Source: Serratia rhizosphaerae
GTDB taxonomy: Bacteria > Pseudomonadota > Gammaproteobacteria > Enterobacterales > Enterobacteriaceae
Length of the DNA stretch: 64,000 nucleotides
Assembly: GCF_009817885.1 (NCBI RefSeq)
Contig: NZ_CP041764.1
Coordinates: 4,898,001-4,962,000, forward strand
Reading direction: 5' to 3'
The notes under the pieces were generated by a model. The model did no database searches. It was not told the origin of the DNA and was given only the letters and a program-made list of their open reading frames with translations. A program made the position numbers and the translations under genes. Of the stretch, positions 40,975-48,596 are shown piece after piece (position 1 is the first letter of the stretch; each line of letters opens with the position of its first letter).

Positions 40975-42078
40975 ATGAAAATTGAAAAACTGTTTACCCC
41001 GCTGAAGGTTGGCGCCGCCACATTGCCCAACCGCGTATTTATGGCGCCGCTGACGCGCCTGCGCAGCATTGAACCGGGCGATATCCCGACGCCGCTGATG
41101 ACAGAGTACTACGCCCAGCGCGCCAGCGCCGGTTTGCTGATCACCGAAGCGACGCAAATTTCCTTCCAGGCTAAGGGTTACGCCGGCGCGCCGGGGCTGC
41201 ATACGCCGGAACAAATTGCCGCGTGGAAAGAAATCACCCGGGCGGTGCATGAGAAAAACGGCCATATCGCCGTACAGCTGTGGCACGTAGGCCGCATCTC
41301 TCATACTAGCCTGCAGCCGGGCCAGCAGGCGCCGGTCGCCCCGTCCGCCATCAACGCCGACACCCGCACCACCGTGCGCGATGAAACCGGCGCCTGGGTA
41401 CGTGTGCCGACCTCTACGCCGCGCGCGTTGGAAACGGCGGAAATTCCCGGCATCATCAATGATTTCCGCCAGGCAACCGCCAATGCGCGCGAAGCCGGCT
41501 TTGATTACATTGAGCTGCACGCCGCGCACGGCTACCTGCTGCACCAATTTATGTCGCCGGCTTCCAACCAGCGCAGCGACCAGTATGGCGGCAGCATCGA
41601 AAACCGCACGCGTCTGACGCTGGAAGTAGTCGACGCCAGCATTCAGGAATGGGGCGCCGAGCACGTCGGTATCCGTATTTCACCGCTCGGCCCGTTCAAC
41701 GGCCTGGATAACGGTGAAGATCAGGAAGAAGCGGCGCTGTACCTGGTGGAAGAGCTGAATAAGCGCAACATCGCGTTCCTGCATATTTCCGAACCGGACT
41801 GGGCCGGCGGCAAGCCTTACTCTGACGCCTTCCGCGATGCGGTGCGCGCGCGCTTTAGCGGCGTTATCGTCGGCGCCGGCGCCTATACGGCGGAAAAGGC
41901 CGAAACGCTGATCGAAAAAGGCTATATCGACGCCGTGGCCTTTGGCCGCAGCTATATTGCCAACCCGGATCTGGTCGAACGTCTGCAGCAAGGCGCAGAG
42001 CTCAACGAACCGCAGCCGGAAAGCTTCTACGGCGGCGGCGCGCAGGGCTATACCGACTACCCGTTCCTGGTGAAGTAA
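40975..42078 (+). CDS. nemA: N-ethylmaleimide reductase (Old Yellow Enzyme family)
   Basis: FMN-dependent ene-reductase of 367 residues acting on N-ethylmaleimide, nitroaromatics and other electrophiles. Typical segments are KVGAATLPNRVFMAPLTRLRS (FMN-binding), VQLWHVGRISH, FDYIELHAAHGYLLHQFMSPASNQRSDQYGGS with the His pair that binds substrate, and DAVAFGRSYIANPDL. It lies downstream of nemR with gloA further on, the conserved nemR-nemA-gloA order. Confidence 0.96.
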   Translation: MKIEKLFTPLKVGAATLPNRVFMAPLTRLRSIEPGDIPTPLMTEYYAQRASAGLLITEATQISFQAKGYAGAPGLHTPEQIAAWKEITRAVHEKNGHIAVQLWHVGRISHTSLQPGQQAPVAPSAINADTRTTVRDETGAWVRVPTSTPRALETAEIPGIINDFRQATANAREAGFDYIELHAAHGYLLHQFMSPASNQRSDQYGGSIENRTRLTLEVVDASIQEWGAEHVGIRISPLGPFNGLDNGEDQEEAALYLVEELNKRNIAFLHISEPDWAGGKPYSDAFRDAVRARFSGVIVGAGAYTAEKAETLIEKGYIDAVAFGRSYIANPDLVERLQQGAELNEPQPESFYGGGAQGYTDYPFLVK

Positions 42079-42097
42079 CCCCCGCGTTTACGCTACG

Positions 42098-42119
42098 GGC
42101 CGGCCCTGCGCCGGCCTTT
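42098..42119 (+). terminator. Possible terminator after nemA
   Basis: Perfect 7-bp stem GGCCGGC/GCCGGCC (42098-42104 and 42110-42116) with 5-base loop and TTTGGTGTTTT tail. Moderate strength. Confidence 0.6.
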
Positions 42120-42274
42120 GGTGTTTTATTGGCCGGTGCGGATTTTGTTACGCCGTCACCTAAAGGCATCCGCCGCTGCGCCATTTGAATTCCCTTCTGC
42201 GACAACGCTATACTGAACGACGTTTCAATAACTCAGCCGTTAACGACGGCAAACACCTGCAATTAGAGGAAATT

Positions 42275-42682
42275 ATGCGCCTACTCCATACCATGCTCCG
42301 CGTCGGTGACCTGCAACGCTCTATCGACTTCTACACCAAGGTATTAGGCATGCGCTTGCTGCGTACCAGTGAAAACCCGGAATATAAATACTCGCTGGCA
42401 TTCGTTGGCTATACCGAAGAGAGCGAAGGTGCAGTCATTGAACTGACCTATAACTGGGGCGTTGACAGCTACGAGATGGGCAGCGCCTTCGGCCATCTGG
42501 CGCTGGGCGTCGACGACGTCGCCGCCACCTGCGACGCCATCCGTCAGGCCGGCGGCAACGTCACCCGCGAAGCCGGCCCGGTCAAAGGCGGCACCACGGT
42601 GATCGCGTTTGTGGAAGATCCGGACGGCTATAAAATCGAGCTGATCGAGAATAAACACGCCGGCCACGGCCTCGGCAACTAA
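42275..42682 (+). CDS. gloA: Glyoxalase I (lactoylglutathione lyase)
   Basis: Ni-dependent lyase converting the methylglyoxal-glutathione hemithioacetal to S-lactoylglutathione. The 135-residue product equals E. coli GloA, with metal ligands H5, E56, H74 and E122 all present. The ATG at 42275 follows AGAGGAAA; an open frame extends further upstream to 42185 but has no homology. A strong terminator follows. Confidence 0.97.
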   Translation: MRLLHTMLRVGDLQRSIDFYTKVLGMRLLRTSENPEYKYSLAFVGYTEESEGAVIELTYNWGVDSYEMGSAFGHLALGVDDVAATCDAIRQAGGNVTREAGPVKGGTTVIAFVEDPDGYKIELIENKHAGHGLGN

Positions 42683-42690
42683 GTTTCCGT

Positions 42691-42714
42691 CGGGCGCGTT
42701 CTGCGCCCGTTTTA
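42691..42714 (+). terminator. Rho-independent terminator of gloA
   Basis: Perfect 7-bp stem CGGGCGC/GCGCCCG (42691-42697 and 42703-42709) with 5-base loop and TTTTATT tail, nine bases after the stop. Confidence 0.85.
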
Positions 42715-42793
42715 TTATCCGCATGATAACCGCCTGCACGCCGCGGCAAAATTTGCCATAATGCGCGCTGCATTCGATGAAGATAAGAAACTG

Positions 42794-43450
42794 ATGGCCG
42801 ATAAAAGTGATCTTAACGCCCTGAGTGGTCGTTTTCGTGGGTTTTATCCCGTAGTAATAGATGTAGAAACCGCCGGCTTTAACGCCCAGAGCGACGCGCT
42901 GCTGGAAATTGCCGCCGTTACGCTGAAAATGGATGAGGACGGCTGGCTGCAGCAGGATGAAACGCTGCATTTCCACGTTGAGCCTTTTGAGGGCGCGAAT
43001 CTGCAACCGGAAGCCCTGGCATTTAACGGCATCGATCCGCACAATCCGCTGCGCGGCGCGGTGAGTGAATATGACGCGCTGCACGCCATTTTCAAGGCGG
43101 TGCGCAAAGGCCTGAAAGAGCAAGGCTGCAACCGGGCGATTATCGTGGCGCACAACGCCAACTTCGACCACAGTTTCCTGATGGCGGCCGCAGAACGCGC
43201 CGGCCTGAAGCGCAATCCTTTCCACCCGTTCGCCACCTTTGACACCGCCGCGCTCAGCGGTCTGGTGCTGGGGCAAACCGTGCTGGCCAAAGCCTGCATC
43301 GCCGCCGGCATGACCTTCGACAGCAGCCAGGCGCACTCCGCGCTGTACGATACCGAGCAGACCGCCCTGCTGTTCTGTGAACTGGTTAACCGCTGGAAAC
43401 GACTCGGCGGCTGGCCGCTGGCGATCGACGCCGCCGGCGACGACGAGTAA
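42794..43450 (+). CDS. rnt: Ribonuclease T
   Basis: DEDD-family 3'-5' exoribonuclease trimming tRNA CCA ends, 5S and 23S rRNA. The 218-residue product has ExoI VIDVETAGF, ExoII AHNANFDHSF and ExoIII HSALYDTEQTA with the DEDDh catalytic residues. The ATG at 42794 (MADKSDLN) matches the E. coli N-terminus; an in-frame ATG at 42761 is rejected. In E. coli lhr follows rnt; here grxD follows directly on the other strand, so lhr is absent from this locus. Confidence 0.96.
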   Translation: MADKSDLNALSGRFRGFYPVVIDVETAGFNAQSDALLEIAAVTLKMDEDGWLQQDETLHFHVEPFEGANLQPEALAFNGIDPHNPLRGAVSEYDALHAIFKAVRKGLKEQGCNRAIIVAHNANFDHSFLMAAAERAGLKRNPFHPFATFDTAALSGLVLGQTVLAKACIAAGMTFDSSQAHSALYDTEQTALLFCELVNRWKRLGGWPLAIDAAGDDE

Positions 43451-43453
43451 TAC

Positions 43454-43492
43454 AAAAAATGGGCGCAGCGGTATACACCGACTGCGCCCATT
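43454..43492 (-). terminator. Terminator of grxD (also downstream of rnt)
   Basis: Outer stem AATGGGCGCAG/CTGCGCCCATT (from 43459 to 43492) is continued by an inner CGGT/ACCG after a one-base bulge. On the minus strand it runs into six T, giving an efficient grxD terminator; on the plus strand the tail is TTATCC only. Confidence 0.85.
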
Positions 43493-43514
43493 ATCCTTTC
43501 GCTGAAAACCGTCG

Positions 43515-43859
43515 TTACGACTGCTGGTCTTCCTGCTTGTACTTTTCCGCCGTCTCTTTGATCAGCGACTGCAGTTCGCCGCGCTGATACATTTCGATGA
43601 TGATATCGCAACCGCCGACCAGTTCACCGTCAACCCACAGCTGTGGGAACGTCGGCCAGTTGGCGTATTTCGGCAGCTCGGCACGAATGTCCGGGTTCTG
43701 CAGAATATCCACGTAGGCAAAACGCTCGCCACAGGCGGACAGCGCCTGTACGGCCTGCGCGGAGAAGCCGCAGTTCGGCAGCTTCGGTGAGCCTTTCATG
43801 TACAGCAGAATCGGGTTTTCTGCGATTTGTTGCTGAATTCTTTCAATCGTCGTCATCAT
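43515..43859 (-). CDS. grxD: Monothiol glutaredoxin GrxD
   Basis: A CGFS-type monothiol glutaredoxin of 114 residues that binds and transfers [2Fe-2S] clusters with glutathione and BolA partners. Visible are ILLYMKGSPKLPNCGFSAQAVQ (active site CGFS), WPTFPQLWVDGELVGGCDII. Two adjacent ATGs (43859 and 43856) follow GAGGAA; the first aligns with the E. coli start. Confidence 0.97.
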   Translation of the reverse strand: MMTTIERIQQQIAENPILLYMKGSPKLPNCGFSAQAVQALSACGERFAYVDILQNPDIRAELPKYANWPTFPQLWVDGELVGGCDIIIEMYQRGELQSLIKETAEKYKQEDQQS

Positions 43860-44268
43860 TGCTTCCTCAAGCCATCGGATGGCTACAACATGCGTTACAC
43901 CGGGCTATTGTAGCGGCTGCGGCCGTTGCAAAAAAACGCCATCTTTTGCAAGGGCATTCCGCCCGCCGAACCAGCGGCGCCGGCAACGCCCCTACGCGCT
44001 AAACATGCTCTCAGAATAACATTTTTAATCTGACCATTTCACTAATATATTTTGCAGCAGCGCCTGCTGCAAAATATTAACCTGCGCGGTCAATACGGCG
44101 TTTTTTTCTCCGCCCGGCGATTAAATTTCAGCCAGGTGAAATCTTATTAACGTTTTCTCACAATATGGATTACGCTTTATTAAGTTCCGCGCTGTTTTAT
44201 ATCGCGGATTTGGGGAATACTGTGTTTAATTCAATCTCTGACTCGGGACCAAGGTTGGTAACGTCGAC
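43860..44268. other. AT-rich intergenic region grxD-mepH with a 14-bp inverted repeat
   Basis: 409 bp without a credible gene, holding the divergent promoters of grxD and mepH. ATATTTTGCAGCAG (44047-44060) and CTGCTGCAAAATAT (44064-44077) are perfect 14-bp arms around CGC. No T tract follows the hairpin on either strand, so it is not a terminator and its role is unknown. Confidence 0.6.
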
Positions 44269-45093
44269 ATGCGTCTAATAGTTACGCTTTTTGTGCTGCT
44301 GTTTACCCAGCTGTTCTTCAATCTGGCGCACGCTGCGCCACAGTCGCGCGTTGCCGCTGAGCCGCGTAAAAGCCACGTCAGCGATGCGCGCCCGGACGAG
44401 CGTCGAAAAAAGAAAACGCTGAAGAGCAGTAAAAAAGCCCGCACCGCCACGGCGCCAAAAACCACCAAGGTAAAAGCGCATAAAAGCACGACGATTAAAA
44501 CCGCCAAAAAAACGACCCGCATTAAATCTACGCGTAAAGTGACGCACCTGGCGAAGAATAAAGTCACCCCGCCGAAGAAAGGTTATAAAAAAGGCTATGG
44601 CCGTCACCGCACCCACGGCCTGGCGACCAGCAAACTGCTGAGCGACGATAAACCGCTCAAGCTCAGCGCGGCGCATAAAAAGCGCTATCAGCGGGCGAAG
44701 CAAACCGCAATGACCAAGCTGATGAATCAAATGGGCAAGCCCTATCGCTGGGGTGGCGCCTCGCCGCGTACCGGCTTTGACTGCAGCGGTTTAATTTATT
44801 ACGCCTATAAAGACGTGATGAAAATTAAAATGCCGCGCACGGCGAATGAGATGTATCACCTGCGTGACGCCGCGCCGATTAAGAAAAGCGAATTGCAAAA
44901 AGGCGACCTGGTATTCTTCCGCATTAATAACCGCGGCGTGGCCGACCACGTTGGCGTTTACCTCGGCGACGGCAAGTTTATTCAGTCGCCGCGTACCGGC
45001 AAAGATATCCGCATCAGTCAGCTGGACAATAACTACTGGCAAAACCATTACATCGGCGCCCGCCGCGTGATGACGCCGAAAACCGTTCGCTAA
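44269..45093 (+). CDS. mepH: NlpC/P60 peptidoglycan endopeptidase MepH
   Basis: Murein DD-endopeptidase of 274 residues (E. coli MepH/YdhO 271). A cleavable signal peptide (LFFNLAHAA, about residue 22) is followed by a highly basic, Lys/Thr-rich linker (about 30-115). The NlpC/P60 domain has the catalytic Cys in TGFDCSGLIYYAY, His in ADHVGVYLG and a third polar residue in KFIQSP. It cleaves cross-links during wall expansion. The basic linker probably contacts the sacculus. Confidence 0.93.
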   Translation: MRLIVTLFVLLFTQLFFNLAHAAPQSRVAAEPRKSHVSDARPDERRKKKTLKSSKKARTATAPKTTKVKAHKSTTIKTAKKTTRIKSTRKVTHLAKNKVTPPKKGYKKGYGRHRTHGLATSKLLSDDKPLKLSAAHKKRYQRAKQTAMTKLMNQMGKPYRWGGASPRTGFDCSGLIYYAYKDVMKIKMPRTANEMYHLRDAAPIKKSELQKGDLVFFRINNRGVADHVGVYLGDGKFIQSPRTGKDIRISQLDNNYWQNHYIGARRVMTPKTVR

Positions 45094-45371
45094 TCCCCGC
45101 ATGGCTGAGCCCGCCTCAGCCATGCCCCCCCGTTCCCGCCATTGCCGACGCTTTAAGCAGTTGAACGCTTCGCACGTTTTAAACCTTCCCTTCCCTTTGA
45201 AAGTGGTTAGAATTAATAACCTTAAAAAAAACATAACAACTCGATGCCCGAATATGCCCTAAATATGCTGTATGACGGGTATAAATAGCGCGGCTTCGTC
45301 TGGGGAACCACCCGAACGATCGCATCCCACAGGCGGCCATGGGCATTTTAGCGCTGTATCAATAAGGAGAA

Positions 45372-45381
45372 AGCAATGTCG
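45372..45381 (+). promoter_or_regulatory. Likely RyhB pairing site at the sodB start codon
   Basis: AGCAATGTCG spans the sodB ATG and is fully complementary to CGACATTGCT in the core of E. coli RyhB, as I recall that RNA. In E. coli RyhB pairs at the equivalent place and represses sodB when iron is scarce. The ryhB gene is not in this window. Confidence 0.5.
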
Positions 45382-45954
45382 TTTGAATTACCTGCATTAC
45401 CGTACGCAAAAGACGCTCTCGAACCGCACATTTCCGCTGAAACGCTGGAATACCACTACGGCAAGCACCACAATACCTACGTGGTGAACCTGAACAACCT
45501 GGTGAAAGGCAGCGAGTTCGAAGGTAAAACCCTGGAAGAGATCGTGAAAACCTCGACCGGCGGCGTATTCAACAACGCGGCGCAGGTGTGGAACCACACC
45601 TTCTACTGGCACTGCCTGTCGCCTCAGGGCGGCGGCGAGCCAACCGGCGCGGTGGCGGATGCCATCAATCAGGCTTTCGGCTCTTTCGCCGCGTTTAAAG
45701 AAGCGTTCACCAAATCCGCTGTCGGCAACTTCGGCGCAGGCTGGACCTGGCTGGTGAAAAAAGCAGACGGTTCACTGGCGATCGTCAACACCTCCAACGC
45801 GGCTACCCCGCTGACCGGTGAAGACAAACCGCTGCTGACCGTGGACGTGTGGGAACACGCTTACTACATTGATTACCGCAATGCGCGTCCTAACTACCTG
45901 GAAAACTTCTGGGCGTTGGTAAACTGGGCGTTCGTGGCGGAAAATCTGGCATAA
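45376..45954 (+). CDS. sodB: Iron superoxide dismutase
   Basis: Cytosolic Fe-SOD of 192 residues. Metal ligands are H27, H74, D157 and H161 (in WEHAYYIDY); AAQVWNHTFYW has the Gln typical of Fe enzymes. The start follows AAGGAG. It lies downstream of mepH as in E. coli, with its own promoter in the 282-bp gap and a strong terminator. Confidence 0.97.
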   Translation: MSFELPALPYAKDALEPHISAETLEYHYGKHHNTYVVNLNNLVKGSEFEGKTLEEIVKTSTGGVFNNAAQVWNHTFYWHCLSPQGGGEPTGAVADAINQAFGSFAAFKEAFTKSAVGNFGAGWTWLVKKADGSLAIVNTSNAATPLTGEDKPLLTVDVWEHAYYIDYRNARPNYLENFWALVNWAFVAENLA

Positions 45955-45976
45955 GCGCCGGTTAACCCGCAAACAG

Positions 45977-46005
45977 AAAAGGCGCAGTAATTACTGCGCC
46001 TTTTT
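45977..46005. terminator. Bidirectional terminator between sodB and ynhF
   Basis: Perfect palindromic stem of 14 bp, AAAAGGCGCAGTAA (45977-45990) with its complement (45991-46004), with T tracts in both directions. Confidence 0.9.
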
Positions 46006-46021
46006 ATATTTCGCAGAACAA

Positions 46022-46111
46022 TCAGTTCAGCGCAGCGGTAAAGCTAAAGGCGATAATCATCACCAACGCACATACGGTGGTGAACAATGACAATTTCAAC
46101 TCGGTTTCCAT
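46022..46111 (-). CDS. ynhF: Small membrane protein YnhF
   Basis: A 29-residue single-helix membrane protein, METELKLSLFTTVCALVM...AFSFTAALN, of the same length and pattern as E. coli YnhF (MSTDLKFSLVTTIIVLG...). The start is supported by AAGGGAG four bases upstream. It lies between sodB and purR on the minus strand, as in E. coli, although E. coli ydhP is missing between them. Function unknown; E. coli YnhF is reported as a membrane stress-associated small protein. Confidence 0.88.
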   Translation of the reverse strand: METELKLSLFTTVCALVMIIAFSFTAALN

Positions 46112-46435
46112 CAGAAACTCCCTTATCTGTTTCGCGACGCCAGCATAAAGCCCCCAGCGTTAATGGGTCAAATGATTTTCCCACAGTTCACGGCCATTCC
46201 CCATTGATTTTGCGCAACGCCCGATCGTGTTGCGGCAAAAAAGAGGCCAATATAAAAATATTGCCCGCATTCCTGGCGGATAATACCGATTTCCTCTTCC
46301 ACTTTTGCGCAATATACGCCAAAATTCGCAGTTCACTGCTGCGTACCGGCCAATAAGCCCCTCCAAACCAAGCAAGCGGCTTACGACTTCCAAACTAAAA
46401 ACTACGTTTTCGAGATTTTGGAGAAGGATCTGCGC

Positions 46436-46451
46436 AGGCAAACGATTAACA
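46436..46451 (+). promoter_or_regulatory. PurR-like operator upstream of purR
   Basis: AGGCAAACGATTAACA matches the PurR consensus ANGCAAACGNTTNCNT at all but two positions and lies 47 bases before the purR start, consistent with autoregulation as in E. coli. A second core CGTTTTCG is at 46405-46412. The rest of the 386-bp gap 46112-46497 is AT-rich promoter DNA with no gene seen. Confidence 0.6.
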
Positions 46452-46497
46452 ACATGCTTACATACTGCAAACATGTGAGTTCAGGAGTCATCTTTAC

Positions 46498-47523
46498 ATG
46501 GCAACGATTAAAGATGTGGCCAAACGCGCGGGCGTTTCCACCACCACCGTTTCGCACGTCATCAATAAGACCCGTTTCGTCGCCGAAGAGACTAAAGCGG
46601 CGGTCTGGGCCGCCATTAAAGAGCTGCACTATTCACCCAGCGCGGTTGCGCGCAGCCTGAAGGTCAACCACACCAAATCCATCGGCCTGCTGGCGACCTC
46701 CAGCGAAGCCCCCTATTTTGCCGAAGTGATTGAGGCCGTGGAAAACAGCTGCTACAGCAAAGGCTACACCCTGATTCTGTGCAACTCGCACAACAATCTG
46801 GACAAGCAGCGCGCCTATCTGGCAATGCTGGCGCAAAAGCGCGTCGATGGCCTGCTGGTAATGTGTTCCGAATACCCCGATCAGCTGCTCGGCATGCTGG
46901 AAGACCACCGTAATATTCCGATGGTGGTGATGGACTGGGGCGTGGCGCGCAGCGACTTTACCGACACCATTATCGATAACGCCTTCGAAGGCGGCTATCT
47001 GGCGGGCCGCTATCTGATCGAGCGCGGCCACCGTGAGATCGGCGCCATTCCAGGCCAGCTGTCGCGCAACACCGGCGGCGGCCGCCATCAGGGTTTCCTG
47101 AAGGCCCTGCAGGAGGCCAATGTCGAGTTGCGCAACGAGTGGATCGTCCAGGGCGACTTCGAGCCGGAGTCCGGCTATAAGGCAATGCACCAGATCCTGT
47201 CGCAAAAGCACCGCCCGACGGCGGTGTTCTGCGGCGGCGATATTATGGCGATGGGCGCCATTTGCGCCGCGGACGAGCTGGGCCTGCGCGTACCGCAGGA
47301 TATTTCGGTGATCGGCTATGATAACGTGCGCAACGCGCGCTACTTCACCCCGGCCCTGACCACGGTGCACCAGCCGAAAGAGCGCCTGGGCGAAATGGCC
47401 TTCACCATGCTGCTGGACCGCATTATCAGCAAGCGCGAGGAGTCGCAGGTGATCGAAGTCCATCCTAAACTGATCGAACGGCGCTCCGTGGCCGACGGTC
47501 CCTTTATCGATTACCGCCGCTAA
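46498..47523 (+). CDS. purR: Purine repressor PurR
   Basis: LacI/GalR-family repressor of 341 residues, same length as E. coli PurR. The N-terminal helix-turn-helix (MATIKDVAKRAGVSTTTVSHVINKTRFV), hinge helix (SPSAVARSLKVNHTKS) and corepressor domain binding hypoxanthine or guanine are conserved, including the C-terminal ERRSVADGPFIDYRR. It controls purine biosynthesis and neighbouring punC. Confidence 0.97.
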   Translation: MATIKDVAKRAGVSTTTVSHVINKTRFVAEETKAAVWAAIKELHYSPSAVARSLKVNHTKSIGLLATSSEAPYFAEVIEAVENSCYSKGYTLILCNSHNNLDKQRAYLAMLAQKRVDGLLVMCSEYPDQLLGMLEDHRNIPMVVMDWGVARSDFTDTIIDNAFEGGYLAGRYLIERGHREIGAIPGQLSRNTGGGRHQGFLKALQEANVELRNEWIVQGDFEPESGYKAMHQILSQKHRPTAVFCGGDIMAMGAICAADELGLRVPQDISVIGYDNVRNARYFTPALTTVHQPKERLGEMAFTMLLDRIISKREESQVIEVHPKLIERRSVADGPFIDYRR

Positions 47524-47542
47524 TTGCGACCGGCCGGTGCGC

Positions 47543-48475
47543 CTACTCCTCTGCCGGCCCCGCTTCCTCTTCTTCGCTCAGCCACTCATGATTCAGCGTC
47601 TCGCTGTCCCCCAGATAATCCAGCAGCCAGGCGATGGCCGGCGACTGATTAGGTTGCTGCCAGGTCAAACAGCAGGCGCTGGGCGGAAACGGTTCGTGCA
47701 GCTGCAGCACCGCCAGCTCGCCGCGCGCCACCAGCGGCAACACCCTGTGCGCCGGCGCCATGCCGACGCATAAACCGCCACGCAGGCAATCCACCGCCGA
47801 CACCCAGTCCGGCACCACCAGGCGGCGCTGGTTGTCCAGCGACCAGGTCACTCGCTTGGGCAGATTGCGCGACGTATCCTCCAGCAACAGCGCCGGATAG
47901 GGACGCAGCTGTTCATCACTGAGCGCGCCGTTCAGCCCGGCCAGCGGATGATCGGCGCTGACCACGCACAGCCAGTTCATAAAGCCCATATCGCGAAAGG
48001 CGAACCCGCCGCCGGCGGGCACTGCGCGCGTGGCGCCGATGGCCATTTCGGCGCGGCCATCCACCAGCGCATCCCATACGCCGTTGAACACTTCCGGCTG
48101 CAGCAGCAGTTCAACGTCCGGGAAATGACGATAGAAATCCAGTACCAGCTGTCGGCAGCGCTGCGGCTTAACAATCAGATCGACGGCGATCTTCACCTGC
48201 CCGCGCCAGCCGTTGGCGACCTGCTGGCACTGACGGCGCGTGTCGAGCATTTTTTTGATGACAGCGCGTGACTCCTGGACAAACAGCGCCCCCGCCGGCG
48301 TCAGCATGACGTCGCGATGGCGCCGCTCAAACAGCGGCACCGCCAGCCACTGCTCCAACTGGCGCACGGTATAGCTGACCGCGGAAGGAACGCGGTGCAG
48401 CTCCTGCGCCGCCGCGCTGAAACTGCCGGTACGCGCCACGGCGTCGACCACATCCAGTGAATATTCAGACCACAT
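47543..48475 (-). CDS. punR: LysR-family activator PunR (YdhB)
   Basis: The 310-residue LysR regulator matches E. coli PunR/YdhB, which activates the purine nucleoside transporter gene punC. The N-terminal HTH reads MWSEYSLDVVDAVARTGSFSAAAQELHRVPSAVSYTVRQLEQWL, and the C-terminus keeps SACCLTWQQ and LLDYLGDSETLNHEWL. The ATG at 48475 corresponds to the E. coli start; an upstream in-frame ATG at 48511 lacks homology. Divergent from punC. Confidence 0.93.
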   Translation of the reverse strand: MWSEYSLDVVDAVARTGSFSAAAQELHRVPSAVSYTVRQLEQWLAVPLFERRHRDVMLTPAGALFVQESRAVIKKMLDTRRQCQQVANGWRGQVKIAVDLIVKPQRCRQLVLDFYRHFPDVELLLQPEVFNGVWDALVDGRAEMAIGATRAVPAGGGFAFRDMGFMNWLCVVSADHPLAGLNGALSDEQLRPYPALLLEDTSRNLPKRVTWSLDNQRRLVVPDWVSAVDCLRGGLCVGMAPAHRVLPLVARGELAVLQLHEPFPPSACCLTWQQPNQSPAIAWLLDYLGDSETLNHEWLSEEEEAGPAEE

Positions 48476-48596
48476 ACGTTTGCCTGCAAAAATTTTCAAA
48501 CCAGTATGCAAATATTACCGTTTCACAACCAGAGATCCAGCCGGATACACTGCGCGGCGTGAAAACCTGCATCACAAATAACGACTGAGAACCACT
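48476..48596. promoter_or_regulatory. punR-punC divergent control region with PurR-like core
   Basis: ACGTTTGCCT (48476-48485), read on the minus strand as AGGCAAACGT, is a PurR-type core directly at the punR start. The 121-bp gap must hold both promoters and the PunR site. In E. coli punC is controlled by PunR and PurR. Confidence 0.45.
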
